Assembly: GCF_002902345.1 (NCBI RefSeq)
Contig: NZ_PPQB01000012.1
Span: forward strand, 181,972 to 245,971
DNA from: Staphylococcus arlettae
GTDB taxonomy: Bacteria; Bacillota; Bacilli; Staphylococcales; Staphylococcaceae
Direction: 5' to 3'
DNA: 64,000 bases
In this document: piece by piece, positions 27,105-36,269 of the stretch
Layout: each line of letters begins with the position of its first letter
Position numbering within the stretch: the stretch's first letter is position 1
Program-made: the position numbers and the translations under genes
Notes under the pieces: model-generated
Database searches by the model: none
The model's input: the letters and a program-made list of their open reading frames with translations, nothing else
What the model was told of the DNA's origin: nothing

Positions 27105-27145
27105 GAGAGGGACATAAATCAAAGTTTATGTCCCTCTCTTTTTTA
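27105..27145. terminator. Bidirectional terminator between hsp20 and drp35
   Basis: A 13-bp perfect stem, arms 27106-27118 and 27125-27137, followed by a T-run. The convergent drp35 stop codon touches it. Confidence 0.88.
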
Positions 27146-28114
27146 TTGAAATTGATAACTGTAATGCCCCGAGGCAAAACCATTCACTGTGTATAACCAT
27201 GATCCACCATTTTGTTCAATATCATTCGCACATATTAATAATTGATTCGTCCCAGGAATAAATGCAGGATGTGTTGATCGTAACATATGGCCTTCATCAC
27301 GACCTGGAATTAAAATTTGACCGATGGGATAGCCTTTTTTATTAAACACTAACACTCTCCCCTGACCATACATCGCTACATACAAATTATCATCACTATC
27401 AATACAACAAGAATCCGGACCTTCATGACCTGTAAAATAATATGGAATAGTAGCTCCAAACGGCGCAATTGTGATGCCATCTTCTAATAATTCAATGCGA
27501 TGTAAACGATTGGTCGTGGTTTCCGTCACCCACAATATGCGTTCATCAGTACTAAGTGCTACACCATTGGCTACTGCTATATTTTGAATTACTGGTGTTA
27601 CTGTCTTGAAATCGGGTGAGACATAATACACGCCACCTTGAGGATTAGTGGAATATCCTCTAAAGTCAGTAAAGTAAAATCCACCTTTACTGTCAAAGAC
27701 TAAGTCATCTACACAATACTCTGATGAGATATCAGATAAAATCGCTTCAAAATTTTCCCCTAGTTCATCTGATGCAAATATACCACCCGTACTTTTAAAG
27801 TCTCCTAAATAACAAATAAACAACCGTCCATCTTTATGTATCTTTACCGCTGCTGGATTATCTTTAGAAGACTGAAAAGGATTGGTAATAGCATGTGTCG
27901 TCATATCTACTTTAAAGATATTACCGCCAAAGACTTCACATAAAAACAGATTTTTTGCTCTATCAAAACACAGCCCTTCTAGCTGTAATCCTTCATCTGA
28001 TATTTTTAACCACGGTTCTGCTGTCACAGTTTGTAAATTGCTCTCACTAATAATAGGCACTGCACTCTTCGAAGCACCTGTATACGTTAGTGTTGGTAAT
28101 GTGTTATTTGTCAT
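27143..28114 (-). CDS. drp35: Drp35, calcium-dependent lactonase (SMP-30/gluconolactonase fold)
   Basis: A 323-residue beta-propeller lactonase that matches Drp35 of S. aureus along its full length, e.g. [21 protein letters not shown] and [20 protein letters not shown] near the C-terminal half. Glu in [10 protein letters not shown] and Asp in the SKGGFYFTD and GPDS regions are the expected Ca-binding residues. S. aureus Drp35 is induced by cell-wall antibiotics and detergents and hydrolyses lactones. It is cytosolic, without a signal peptide. AAAGGAAG precedes the ATG. A 10-bp inverted repeat and a cre-like site lie about 45 bp upstream. Confidence 0.93.
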   Translation of the reverse strand: MTNNTLPTLTYTGASKSAVPIISESNLQTVTAEPWLKISDEGLQLEGLCFDRAKNLFLCEVFGGNIFKVDMTTHAITNPFQSSKDNPAAVKIHKDGRLFICYLGDFKSTGGIFASDELGENFEAILSDISSEYCVDDLVFDSKGGFYFTDFRGYSTNPQGGVYYVSPDFKTVTPVIQNIAVANGVALSTDERILWVTETTTNRLHRIELLEDGITIAPFGATIPYYFTGHEGPDSCCIDSDDNLYVAMYGQGRVLVFNKKGYPIGQILIPGRDEGHMLRSTHPAFIPGTNQLLICANDIEQNGGSWLYTVNGFASGHYSYQFQ

Positions 28115-28155
28115 AACTAACTTCCTTTCTATTATAAGTTTATCTCTTTATTGTA

Positions 28156-28189
28156 TGATAGCGTTTTCTTAAATGAAAGTAAGAAAACG
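28156..28189. promoter_or_regulatory. Inverted repeat and cre-like site upstream of drp35
   Basis: CGTTTTCTTA (28162-28171) and TAAGAAAACG (28180-28189) form a perfect inverted repeat with an 8-bp spacer. TGATAGCGTTTTCT (28156-28169) fits the cre consensus with one mismatch. No T-run follows on either strand, so an operator is more likely than a terminator. Confidence 0.5.
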
Positions 28190-28236
28190 TCTCACTTGTT
28201 CCATGGCATTTCTACGTCTGTAGCATAAAATACTTA

Positions 28237-28875
28237 CTATTCAGTCTGACCTAATGCTAGTGACGCATCGTCATCATATGAAATTGCTGTGATAGCTGCT
28301 GTTAAACCTGTCACTATAGTAGCTAACGACAATGACGGTGTAGCTGTTTGTACATTGCATTGTTCAGATATGTAGGGCACATGAATAAAGCCAAATAACA
28401 ATTGGGGATATTGTGTTGCTTGTAGATAACCTGATTGATAAAAAATATGATTACAAACAAAAGTTCCTGCTGTATTTGATAACTTTGCCTCCACGCCACT
28501 TTGTTGAATTGCTGCAGTCATTCTTTTTACTGGCATATTTGAAAAATAAGCCGGTGCACCGTCTTGTTGAATAGGTGTATCAATAGGTTGCTGCCCTTTA
28601 TTATCAGGAATACGTGCATCATCTATATTTATTGCTACGCGTTCTGGTGTTAATGCGCTACGCCCTCCCGCTTGCCCGATTGTTAATATCGCATCAATAT
28701 CTTTTTGTTGTACACATTGAATCAGTACATCATTCGCTTCATAAAATACTGTAGGTAATTCTAATTTAGTTAACTTATGCTTCCCTATTTCATGTGGTAA
28801 TTGTCTCAGTGCTTCTAAAGCTGGATTTAGCACTTGACCATCAAATGGTTCAAAAGCTGCAACTAGTATGTTCAT
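28237..28875 (-). CDS. pcp: Pyrrolidone-carboxylate peptidase
   Basis: A 212-residue cysteine peptidase of family C15 that removes N-terminal pyroglutamate from peptides. The catalytic triad is visible: E78 in ALTPERV, C141 in NTAGTFVCNH and H165 in FIHVPY. The N-terminus AAFEPFDGQVLNPALEAL is the standard C15 start. GGGGG lies 7-8 nt before the ATG. It stands alone on the minus strand upstream of drp35, with a 120-nt gap. Confidence 0.95.
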   Translation of the reverse strand: MNILVAAFEPFDGQVLNPALEALRQLPHEIGKHKLTKLELPTVFYEANDVLIQCVQQKDIDAILTIGQAGGRSALTPERVAINIDDARIPDNKGQQPIDTPIQQDGAPAYFSNMPVKRMTAAIQQSGVEAKLSNTAGTFVCNHIFYQSGYLQATQYPQLLFGFIHVPYISEQCNVQTATPSLSLATIVTGLTAAITAISYDDDASLALGQTE

Positions 28876-29125
28876 AAACTATCCCCCTTCTTATTTCACT
28901 CATTAATTCTACAGCGTAATTTAATGAAAGTTCAAAATCTACAGTTCGTTTTTTAATTCTAAACTCTTCAACAGCTCCATTATAATATATACATTAAATT
29001 TTATAGAAAATAAAATTTCTAACCTTAATTATTTCATTTCCATACACTTTAGAATAAAATTACAACACTTAAGAAAAATGACACACAATAAAATATACTT
29101 ATTGCGTAAAACCAAATAACATTAA

Positions 29126-29250
29126 GGGAGTGGGACAGAAATCTAATTTGATAAAAAGATTTCGTCGTCCCACCCCGGCAAGGATGACTAGCATTGAAAA
29201 AATCTTGGTTTGAAGCGCATTTTCAATGCAGTCAGCTACTGCCAATACGG
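29126..29250 (+). repeat. Dispersed repeat family B, copy 1 (GTGGGACAGAAAT type)
   Basis: It starts GGGAGTGGGACAGAAATC and contains GTCGTCCCACCCCGGCAAGG, then a hairpin GCATTGAAAA/TTTTCAATGC. It is directly followed by a second copy. The 28876-29673 gap holds these two copies, a terminator and one family A repeat, and no gene. Confidence 0.85.
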
Positions 29251-29275
29251 AAAAAGGTTTCGAATAAAACATGAT

Positions 29276-29440
29276 GTGGGACAGAAATCCAATTTTGAGA
29301 AAATGATTTCGTCGTCCCACCCCGGCAAGGATGACTAGTATTGAAAAAGCTTGATTTAAAGCGCATTTTCAATACAGTCAGCTACTGCCAATATGACAAG
29401 AGACTAGGACGAATCAATATTGTCCCAGCCTCTTGTCTCA
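29276..29440 (+). repeat. Dispersed repeat family B, copy 2, ending in a terminator
   Basis: Same order of words as copy 1. The end carries a stem of the type GACTAGGAC...GTCCCAGCCTC at 29400-29436, which can act as a transcription terminator. Confidence 0.85.
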
Positions 29441-29503
29441 TTAATTTGATACTAAATCATTTTTGTATAAGCAATATTTTCAACACCATATCGGCAGGAA
29501 TTG

Positions 29504-29618
29504 GGGTCGGCTTCTGTGGGAAGAGTACTAGCAGAAGACTACAGACTAAAGCAGTGTCCGTGGAAAGCGTGCATAAAAAAACTGCCGGCAAAGTCAGAGA
29601 CTTTGTCGACAGTCTGAT
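29504..29618 (+). repeat. Dispersed repeat family A, copy 3
   Basis: Contains GGCTTCTGTGGGAAGAGTAC, AAGACTACAGACTAAAGCAG and GGAAAGCGTGCATAAAAAAA, then the AAAGTCAGAGACTTTGTCGA hairpin also found in copy 1. Confidence 0.75.
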
Positions 29619-29673
29619 TTCTACCTCAAAAGAGGTGAGAATCTTAATATGGGAATAAAATAAAATGCTTATA

Positions 29674-30402
29674 TTAAGCAGTTACCCATTGTGACGCACC
29701 TTCAGTTTCATAAAGTTCCATTGCTGCTGCATCTTGTACTGATTCTGGTGCAGATGCTGCTGGTTGACCTTGATATTCAGCTGGTGCTACTGAATCCCAT
29801 GTACTTTGTAAGAATTGATATTTACCTGAAGCACCTGATGAAGGGTTAGTAGCATTGATGTCGCCACCTGATTCACGTTGTGCAATTTGTTTTAAGTGAT
29901 CATTCACTTCTACTGATGAACCACTTGAAGCTTCACTTGAGCTAGTGTCTTCAGAAGATGCTGAAGTAGACTCTTGTTGTGGTTGTTCAGTTTGCTCAGT
30001 TTGTGGTGCAGCTGTTTGTTGAGGTTCTTCAGCTTGCTCACTTTGTTGAGTTGATGTTGCTTGTTCAGCATTGTTATTTGATTGTTCAGCTGGTGCTGAT
30101 TGCTCAGTACCTTGAGTTGATTGAGCACTAGTGTCAGCTGCTCCTTGACCATAGCCATTGTAACTCCATGACCAATAAGTACCATCTGAATCAAAGTTAT
30201 AATCTACTTTATCATGATTAAAATCATAGTTATAAGAACCTTCATGAACTGGTGCATCATTTAATTGTTGAGGGTTATTTTGTGCTGTATTTGCTAATTG
30301 TGCTTTATCTATATTTTGTTCTGATGCGTCTGCTTGTCCTGACGCTACTCCTGTAACTCCTAGTCCAACTGCTAATGTTGATGCGATAATTGTTTTTTTC
30401 AT
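29674..30402 (-). CDS. sceD: SceD-like lytic transglycosylase, paralogue 1
   Basis: A 242-residue secreted cell-wall hydrolase of the SceD/IsaA group. The signal peptide [20 protein letters not shown] ends near QADA-S at residue 27. An N-terminal domain ([26 protein letters not shown]) is followed by a long Gln/Glu/Ser/Thr linker at about 88-168. The C-terminal transglycosylase domain holds the catalytic Glu in QRESGGD and ends WVTA. It cleaves peptidoglycan glycan strands. AGGAGG lies 9 nt before the ATG. The upstream region (30499-30551) carries a block shared with the second sceD gene, so both are probably under the same control; S. aureus sceD belongs to the WalKR regulon. Confidence 0.92.
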   Translation of the reverse strand: MKKTIIASTLAVGLGVTGVASGQADASEQNIDKAQLANTAQNNPQQLNDAPVHEGSYNYDFNHDKVDYNFDSDGTYWSWSYNGYGQGAADTSAQSTQGTEQSAPAEQSNNNAEQATSTQQSEQAEEPQQTAAPQTEQTEQPQQESTSASSEDTSSSEASSGSSVEVNDHLKQIAQRESGGDINATNPSSGASGKYQFLQSTWDSVAPAEYQGQPAASAPESVQDAAAMELYETEGASQWVTA

Positions 30403-30498
30403 TATTAATATCCTCCTAAAAGGTGAATGTTTTAAGTTTAATATAAATTAAAATCGTTGTTTGCTATCAATTTCAACTACAAGAGCCACTTTAACACT

Positions 30499-30551
30499 TA
30501 TAAAACCCTAGTAGGTTACAGTGAGATAAAAAAAACAAGCTTTTTTTTACA
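30499..30551 (-). promoter_or_regulatory. Conserved sceD upstream block, copy 1
   Basis: Read on the minus strand: TGTAAAAAAAAGC, TTGTTTTTTTTATCTCACTG, TAACCTACTAGGGTTTTAT. The same words in the same order lie before the second sceD gene at 33611-33663. The unusual poly-T stretch next to CTGTAACCTACTA is the core. The remaining 30403-30866 gap is A+T-rich with no gene. Confidence 0.6.
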
Positions 30552-30866
30552 TCCCAATGACATTCAAAATGACCAAATCCCCTTCATTAAGCTCATTTAT
30601 AAACTGGCACTGTCCTTTATAGTTTAATTATTTGCAATTCAACTTTGTAATATTCATGTAATTAGTGCGAAAATAATGCATGTTAACACCTTTATATAAC
30701 TTTATTTTTAGCATTATTATATAAATTATTTTTAGAAAAGTAATAACTAAATAATTAGGATAGTTTTGTCTGTTTTTATTGTGCTATCCGTACTTATTGT
30801 TCATCTTCAGTTCATAAATAGACATTATAGTAAAACTATTCAATTAACACATAGGAGGATAGTACA

Positions 30867-31283
30867 ATGAAAAAGTTAATGTATAGCTCAGCATTTTATA
30901 AAATTTTAGGCTTACTTAGTGGCATATTTTATCGAGAAATGACAAAAGCAGAAGAATTTAGTGGTTATTCGCAATTAAATGTAACACATACACATTTACT
31001 CGTTTTAGGAACTATCATGTTTTTAATATTTATGATTATTGAACTTCAACTCAACATAACGAAGCATAAAACTTTATTTAATTACTTCTTTTATCTCTAT
31101 CATTTAGGATTATTAATCACTGTTGCTATGCAATATGTTAATGGTATCGCAACGATTAAAGGGTTCAATGCTGGACCAGCTATTGCAGGTATTTCTGGAT
31201 TAGGTCATATCACATTAGCCATAGCACTAATTTGTTTCTTTAGCTTATTGCATAAACGTATAACTAATGTGACTAATAAATAA
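30867..31283 (+). CDS. DUF2871 membrane protein
   Basis: A 138-residue protein with four membrane helices at about residues 5-25, 40-62, 72-92 and 105-128. FYREMTKAEEFSGYSQLNVTHTHLLVLGT and the late GLGHITLAIALICFF are typical of DUF2871 proteins. Conserved His residues (THTH, YHLG, LGHI) inside or near helices suggest metal or haem binding, but the family has no known function to my knowledge. AGGAGG lies about 7 nt before the ATG. A clear terminator follows. Confidence 0.82.
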   Translation: MKKLMYSSAFYKILGLLSGIFYREMTKAEEFSGYSQLNVTHTHLLVLGTIMFLIFMIIELQLNITKHKTLFNYFFYLYHLGLLITVAMQYVNGIATIKGFNAGPAIAGISGLGHITLAIALICFFSLLHKRITNVTNK

Positions 31284-31327
31284 CATTACTATATAACAAA
31301 TGGGTCAGAAATCTCCGTACTCAAAAT

Positions 31328-31365
31328 AAAGGACTAATCCGTATTAAATGGATTAGTCCTTTTTA
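31328..31365. terminator. Bidirectional terminator between DUF2871 gene and ykvI
   Basis: AAAGGACTAATCC (31328-31340) pairs with GGATTAGTCCTTT (31350-31362), with a T-run after it. Confidence 0.88.
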
Positions 31366-31395
31366 TATAAAAACCAAAATCAATTTATTCTATAC

Positions 31396-32508
31396 TTAAG
31401 AATTGGTTTGTCCTACATTATTTGGATAATGTTCAGGTGCTTTATTTTCTAATTTCTTCATTTTAAATGGTGCATAAATTAAAACACCTATTAACACTAA
31501 TCCTAAATAACCAATAACAGGATAGAAGAAAGTCATTAAATCTTTAAATCCTGCAAAGCTTACGACAAAACCAATTAATATCATAACTGTATAAAACACT
31601 TTAAATTGTTTCGTATCGTTTTTAGTAAAACGTGTTGCTAATGAATAAAACATTCCTAGACATGTATTAAAAATCATGAGGTAAATGACAATAGACATAA
31701 AGATACCAAAAATTGGAGAAATATCATTAACAAGACCTAACATTGGTAATGCTAAATGACCTACTGTATCAATATTCGTTAAAATAGCAAAATGACTTAA
31801 CATAATCATCACACCTAAGACAAGTCCACCAACTAGGCCACCCCACGCAGCTACTTTCGGATTTTTCTCACTACCACCCATAACGATGGACATAGAAGCT
31901 CCTAAACCTACATTAAGTGATACATAGTTGACTCCTGCTAAAAACCAATTAGGTACAGCAGGTTTATGACTTTGAGCGAGTTGGTTCAACTCACTGAATG
32001 ATCCTGACATAGTGACGATACAATACCCAGCAATAATTAAAATACAAATAATTAATAACGGCGTAATATTACCAATAACTTTGACAACCCCATCGATTTT
32101 CATCATGCCAAATAAAAAGACTAATATTGCCATTAGTGCTGTTCCTAAAAATGCTGGAATACCAAACTGCTGTTCAAAGCTTGATCCACCACCAGCAAGC
32201 ATAACAACACCAAAACCAAATAAAGCAATGATTAACACTATGTCTACAATTCCGGCTATAGTTTTACCAACTGCACTATCTCCAGTAATTTTACGAATAA
32301 CGACAGTATGACTCTCTGCTTTTAATTTACTGCCTAACCATACTAACATCATACCTACATAGGCAAATAAAATCGTAGAAACAACGGCAGCTAAAACTCC
32401 TAGTGCTCCAAAACTCGTAAAATATTGTAAAATTTCTTGTCCTGAAGCAAATCCTGCGCCAACGATAATACCAATAAATGCACTTCCGATTAACATTATT
32501 CTCTTCAT
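31396..32508 (-). CDS. YkvI family membrane transporter
   Basis: A 370-residue integral membrane protein with about ten helices, YkvI family, distantly related to amino acid/LeuT-fold carriers. It begins MKRIMLIGSAFIGIIVGAGFASGQEILQYF; the broken first helix with GAGFASGQE is the family signature. The substrate is unknown. The ATG at 32508 has AAAGGGGAT 5-8 nt upstream; the longer frame from 32541 lacks a ribosome site. A perfect cre sequence lies about 125 bp upstream, so CcpA control is likely. Confidence 0.85.
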   Translation of the reverse strand: MKRIMLIGSAFIGIIVGAGFASGQEILQYFTSFGALGVLAAVVSTILFAYVGMMLVWLGSKLKAESHTVVIRKITGDSAVGKTIAGIVDIVLIIALFGFGVVMLAGGGSSFEQQFGIPAFLGTALMAILVFLFGMMKIDGVVKVIGNITPLLIICILIIAGYCIVTMSGSFSELNQLAQSHKPAVPNWFLAGVNYVSLNVGLGASMSIVMGGSEKNPKVAAWGGLVGGLVLGVMIMLSHFAILTNIDTVGHLALPMLGLVNDISPIFGIFMSIVIYLMIFNTCLGMFYSLATRFTKNDTKQFKVFYTVMILIGFVVSFAGFKDLMTFFYPVIGYLGLVLIGVLIYAPFKMKKLENKAPEHYPNNVGQTNS

Positions 32509-32631
32509 TATAAATCCCCTTTGTTTATCACGTAACCACAAAAAAATTGAATTATTTATTGCGTGTTTACATTTTTATGTATGCTTGCAATTGTCTGTAA
32601 TCATGCAAATCAGTACTAAATACGCCAACAA

Positions 32632-32645
32632 TGAAAACGCTTGCA
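32632..32645. promoter_or_regulatory. cre site upstream of the YkvI gene
   Basis: TGAAAACGCTTGCA matches the CcpA consensus TGWAARCGYTWNCW at every position. Confidence 0.7.
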
Positions 32646-32757
32646 TATTCCTATGCTAACTTATATTACTAGAAGAATCAACGAAACATATAATGTGTAG
32701 TATACGATTTATTGTGCGTCACGATGGCATTGTAGTGCTTTATTTTACATTTTTACA

Positions 32758-32794
32758 CATAAAAAATCCTGCTTCTCACTAATAGAAGCAGGAT
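32758..32794 (-). terminator. Terminator after the second sceD gene
   Basis: ATCCTGCTTCT (32766-32776) pairs with AGAAGCAGGAT (32784-32794); read on the minus strand it ends in a T-run. Confidence 0.85.
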
Positions 32795-32846
32795 CATCAT
32801 TCAATTTATTTTGACTTGTCTTTTGTTGGAGTGAAACTACCTAAAC

Positions 32847-33536
32847 TTAAGCAGTTACCCATTGTGAAGCGCCAGCTGTATTATATAGTTCAACTGCTGC
32901 TGCATCTTGAACTGATTCTGGAGCAGATGCTGGTGATTGTCCAACATATTCTGCTGGTGCTACTGAATCCCAAGTGCTTTGTAAGAATTGGTATTTACCT
33001 GCTGCACCTGAACTTGGGTTAATTGCAGTAATGTCGCCACCTGATTCACGTTGAGCGATTTGTTGTAAATGAGAATTAACGTTTACTGATGAACCACTTG
33101 AAGCTTCAGTAGATTTTGTAGTTGTAGAAGTTGACGTTGAAGTCGTTACTTCTGTTGATTGTTGTGTTGATTCAGCTTGTGGAGCTGACTCTTGTTGTGG
33201 CTGTTCTGTTGCTACTGATGCTTCAGCTGAAGCAGATTGTTCAGAACTTGATTGTGAACTTGCAGCTGATGATTTTTCACCAGATCCTTCACCATAACTC
33301 CATGAGAAGCTTTTACCATCTGATTGGAAGCTATAGTTCACACCATCAACTGTAAAGTTATAATTATAAGCACCTTCTGCAATTGGAGCTGCATCTAATT
33401 GTGCTGACCCAGATTGTGCTAATTGTGCTAATTGTTCTTTATTAATATCTTGTTCTGCTGCGTCTGCTTGTCCTGACGCTAATCCTGTTACGCCTAATCC
33501 TAACGCTAAAGTTGAAGCAATTACTGTTTTTTTCAT
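32847..33536 (-). CDS. sceD: SceD-like lytic transglycosylase, paralogue 2
   Basis: A 229-residue secreted transglycosylase. Signal peptide [20 protein letters not shown] with cleavage near QADA-A; N-terminal domain [26 protein letters not shown]; a Ser/Thr/Gln-rich linker shorter than in paralogue 1; then the catalytic domain with QRESGGD and [17 protein letters not shown]. It aligns with paralogue 1 over its whole length and differs mainly in the linker, so it arose by duplication. GGAGGAG lies about 10 nt before the ATG. The two copies flank the DUF2871 and YkvI genes rather than lying in tandem. Confidence 0.92.
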   Translation of the reverse strand: MKKTVIASTLALGLGVTGLASGQADAAEQDINKEQLAQLAQSGSAQLDAAPIAEGAYNYNFTVDGVNYSFQSDGKSFSWSYGEGSGEKSSAASSQSSSEQSASAEASVATEQPQQESAPQAESTQQSTEVTTSTSTSTTTKSTEASSGSSVNVNSHLQQIAQRESGGDITAINPSSGAAGKYQFLQSTWDSVAPAEYVGQSPASAPESVQDAAAVELYNTAGASQWVTA

Positions 33537-33610
33537 AAAATTAATACTCCTCCTAAAAAGATAATTCGTCGTAATGATTTATTTGCAATACAGGTAATAC
33601 TGTAACACGC

Positions 33611-33663
33611 ATAAATCCTTAGTAGGTTACAGAGATATGAAAAAAACAGGTGTTTTTTTACAA
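33611..33663 (-). promoter_or_regulatory. Conserved sceD upstream block, copy 2
   Basis: Minus-strand words TGTAAAAAAACACC, TGTTTTTTTCATATCTCTG and TAACCTACTAAGGATTTAT match the block at 30499-30551. The rest of the 33537-33896 gap is A+T-rich and shows no gene. Confidence 0.6.
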
Positions 33664-33896
33664 CTTAATTACAAGAAAATTCTGAATAAATTAGCGAAAA
33701 AGTGCTAAAAACATGATTAAAATAGTAGATTAAGGGAATTAAATGAATATATGTTTGTAATATGAGTGTAACTTAAGCACAAAATGTGCATGTTTTTACC
33801 TTATTTCATTTCTTTTTAATTTGTTATAAAAGTTCAATGCAATAATTATTGTAAAATTATGATTGTTTCATTGTATACTATTTCACTTTAGGCTAT

Positions 33897-34445
33897 TCAA
33901 TCTGACTTACTCCGTTGATATTCCTGAAATTCATAAAAAACTTGGAATAATAGTAGTAACATGGCTGGATTATAAATATCACTTTGAATATCTATATCAT
34001 GGCGTGACGCAATTTTAAATCTTTCTGATTTTGTTGTCATTAAAGTTTGAGCTTGTTCATTCATTACATTAACACTTCGTGAAATAAAACCGGACTGAAA
34101 TGTTAAAGTGTCTCCTTGGATACCTTCGAATAGCATTTTAGGTTTAAATCCTATTTTAGTACGAAACACCCCAATGACTTCATTATTTTTTTCTACTTCC
34201 CACACTGTCTTAAATGGTGTTTTAAATTTACCACTGACTGAACGTTCTTGACGTACTCGAAATATATCTTGACCATCTGTTATTTCAAAATTATGTTTCT
34301 TTTTCCCTAACCAAGCAAACGTTTCTTGCGCCGTAGACGTATAATATAATTTCAATGCAAAAACAGCATGGTGTTGCTCATTATAAATATCAATTGCAGT
34401 TGTTGATGTGCTAAAAAAGTTTTCCTTAAAATAATATTTAGCCAT
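33897..34445 (-). CDS. Tubby C-terminal-like (LURP-one-related) protein
   Basis: A 182-residue protein that looks like a single tubby-C/LURP-one-like beta barrel: alternating short strands, with FEITDGQDIFRVRQERSVSGKFKTPFKTVWEV and IGVFRTKIGFKPKMLFEG, and a C-terminal hydrophobic helix (NPAMLLLLFQVFYEFQEYQR) that would fill the barrel. No signal peptide, so it is cytosolic or membrane-associated. The function of the bacterial family is unknown; scramblase-like or lipid-binding roles are guesses. GGGAG lies 9 nt before the ATG. It is a single gene. Confidence 0.65.
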   Translation of the reverse strand: MAKYYFKENFFSTSTTAIDIYNEQHHAVFALKLYYTSTAQETFAWLGKKKHNFEITDGQDIFRVRQERSVSGKFKTPFKTVWEVEKNNEVIGVFRTKIGFKPKMLFEGIQGDTLTFQSGFISRSVNVMNEQAQTLMTTKSERFKIASRHDIDIQSDIYNPAMLLLLFQVFYEFQEYQRSKSD

Positions 34446-34520
34446 AATGTCAAACTCCCATCACTTAGTTTTCTATTATTGTACCCTATCTGTAATTGTA
34501 ACTTCTATATATTGTAATAA

Positions 34521-34560
34521 AAAAACCATTCAAAATCATGATGACTCTGAATGGTTAGTA
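34521..34560 (-). terminator. Terminator after bstA
   Basis: AACCATTCA (34524-34532) pairs with TGAATGGTT (34548-34556); the minus-strand transcript ends in TTTTTTT. Confidence 0.8.
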
Positions 34561-34561
34561 A

Positions 34562-35071
34562 CTATTGTGATAATGCAATCTTAATATGCTCTAAATGATG
34601 AACTTCGTGCCATGCCAATTTTGCTACTTTTGTAGCGACATCGATTTCACCACTACCTTGTAATGTAAAGACTCTTGTTAATTGTGCTTCTGTTAAAGTT
34701 TGACCTAGTACTGCTATACGTTCATTAATGCCTTCTAACATACGAATAGACGGTTCAATCGGTAAGTTAGTATCTGGTTGTACCGCCCATTTATCTTGAA
34801 TAAATGGTGGAACTTGAGGATTATCGTCTGTTAGAGCCAATTTCAAACGTTGATACATATTTAATTGTGAATCCGCAATATGATGAACAAGTTGACGCAC
34901 GTTCCAACTACCCTCACGATAAGTTTTCGCCAATGCTTCATCATCCAAGCCATCCACTACAGTACGTAATTGATAAGTATATTCCCTTATATTATCTAAC
35001 CATTCTTGTACATCACTTAATGTCACGTGCTCTGGTACCTCTAGTTTACCTATTGGAAATCTAACATCCAT
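34562..35071 (-). CDS. bstA: DinB-family bacillithiol S-transferase (YfiT/BstA type)
   Basis: A 169-residue four-helix protein of the DinB/YfiT superfamily. Metal-binding histidines lie in QLVHHIADSQ and in WHEVHHLEHIKIAL at the C-terminus, and FPIGKLEVP at the start is the YfiT beginning. YfiT-type proteins in Firmicutes join bacillithiol to electrophiles such as fosfomycin-like or halogenated compounds in detoxification. AAAGGTGA precedes the ATG. Naming rests on the match to YfiT; the physiological substrate cannot be read from sequence. Confidence 0.82.
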   Translation of the reverse strand: MDVRFPIGKLEVPEHVTLSDVQEWLDNIREYTYQLRTVVDGLDDEALAKTYREGSWNVRQLVHHIADSQLNMYQRLKLALTDDNPQVPPFIQDKWAVQPDTNLPIEPSIRMLEGINERIAVLGQTLTEAQLTRVFTLQGSGEIDVATKVAKLAWHEVHHLEHIKIALSQ

Positions 35072-35199
35072 ATAACTTCACCTTTACTTTCTTGTTTAAT
35101 AAAGTTGTTATGTTATTAGTATTCTCCGATTTAACTATCTTAAACATTCAATTACATAGGACAATTATGAATATGAATATGAATGAGGTAGAAAATAAA

Positions 35200-35360
35200 A
35201 AGAGTAGGACAGAAAACTAATTTGATTAAAAAGATTTCATCGCCCCACCTCGACTGAATGACTAACATTGGAAAACTTAATGCGAAGTGCATTTTCAGTG
35301 CAGTCATCTACTGATAATATTAAAAGGCTGGAACAACGCAATGCTGTCCCAGCCTTTTAT
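35200..35360 (+). repeat. Dispersed repeat family B, copy 3, with terminator
   Basis: Contains GAGTAGGACAGAAAACTAAT, ATTTCATCGCCCCACCTCGA, the CATTGGAAAA/ATTTTCAGTG pair, and a terminator stem AAGGCTGG...CCAGCCTT at 35324-35356. It fills most of the 35072-35382 gap and ends the fadH transcript. Confidence 0.8.
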
Positions 35361-35382
35361 CATTGTATTTTTTATTCATTCA

Positions 35383-36147
35383 TTAAAAAGGATTACGATT
35401 CAACCACGCACCACCATCCATTGTAATGCATTCACCATTAATATATGCGGCTTCATCTGAGAACAAGAAATGTGCTAAACCAGCAATTTCTTCAGGTTGT
35501 CCCATACGACCGACCGGTACATTGTCTATTGTTTCCTGTCGCGCCTCTTCTGATAATGTCAACTTCTCTGAGCCACCTGTATGTTCAATCGGCCCAGGTG
35601 CAATGGCATTAACACAAATGCCATATTTAGACCCCCACTCTACTGCGAGTGTTTTAGTCATTGATAGTACACCTGCTTTGGCACTTGCAGAATGAATAAC
35701 GCCTGGCCCTGCCGTCCATGCGTATGTTGCGGCCATATTTAAGATTCTTCCAGATTCTCCACGTTCTATCCATGTTTTTCCGACTGCCTGTGTACAATAC
35801 CATGTACCATTTAACACAATATCAATGACCGCATTCCAACCATTAATTGATAAATCCTCCGCCGGACAAATAAAGTTACCTGCTGCATTATTGACTAAAC
35901 CGTCAATTTTGCCAAAAGTTTCAATTGCATAATCTACAGTGTATTGTACCCGATCAGGATCACGTACATCCATATCTACACATAACACTTGTCCCGCATA
36001 ACATTCGATTTCTTTTTTAGTTGCTTCCAATTTATCCATATGTCGTCCAGTAATCACTACTTTTGCACCTTCAGCTGCAAAGCGTTTCGCCATTGCCTTA
36101 CCCATACCACTACTACCGCCAGTTATCATAATCACTTTATTCTTCAT
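35383..36147 (-). CDS. fadH: FadH-like 2,4-dienoyl-CoA reductase (SDR family)
   Basis: A 254-residue SDR. TGGSSGMGKAMA is the nucleotide-binding loop, and NNAAGNFICPAEDLSINGW, GRILNMAATYAWTAGPGVIHSASAKAG and NAIAPGPIEHTGG are shared with B. subtilis FadH and the peroxisomal 2,4-dienoyl-CoA reductase. In these enzymes the usual SDR Tyr is replaced and an Asp/Ser-Lys arrangement serves; here HSASAK keeps the Lys. It reduces the double bonds of unsaturated fatty acyl-CoA during beta-oxidation. The ATG at 36147 has AAGGAG 7 nt upstream; the one at 36153 is too close. A near-perfect cre lies 41 bp upstream. No other beta-oxidation gene is adjacent. Confidence 0.9.
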   Translation of the reverse strand: MKNKVIMITGGSSGMGKAMAKRFAAEGAKVVITGRHMDKLEATKKEIECYAGQVLCVDMDVRDPDRVQYTVDYAIETFGKIDGLVNNAAGNFICPAEDLSINGWNAVIDIVLNGTWYCTQAVGKTWIERGESGRILNMAATYAWTAGPGVIHSASAKAGVLSMTKTLAVEWGSKYGICVNAIAPGPIEHTGGSEKLTLSEEARQETIDNVPVGRMGQPEEIAGLAHFLFSDEAAYINGECITMDGGAWLNRNPF

Positions 36148-36187
36148 TTGCATGCTCCTTCATGTTAATAATAATCTAACTCCAAAT

Positions 36188-36201
36188 AGAAAACGCTTAC
36201 A
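36188..36201. promoter_or_regulatory. cre site upstream of fadH
   Basis: AGAAAACGCTTACA differs from the cre consensus only at the first base. It fits CcpA repression of fatty acid breakdown. Confidence 0.65.
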
Positions 36202-36269
36202 TTCTTATTGCAAGTATAACAAAATAGTACAATTATCTGGAAGTAACAATACTTTTAAAACATAAAATG

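Noticed and set aside
29099-29658. Short frames on both strands
   Set aside because: They run through family B and family A repeats, do not persist in the other copies and have no ribosome site.
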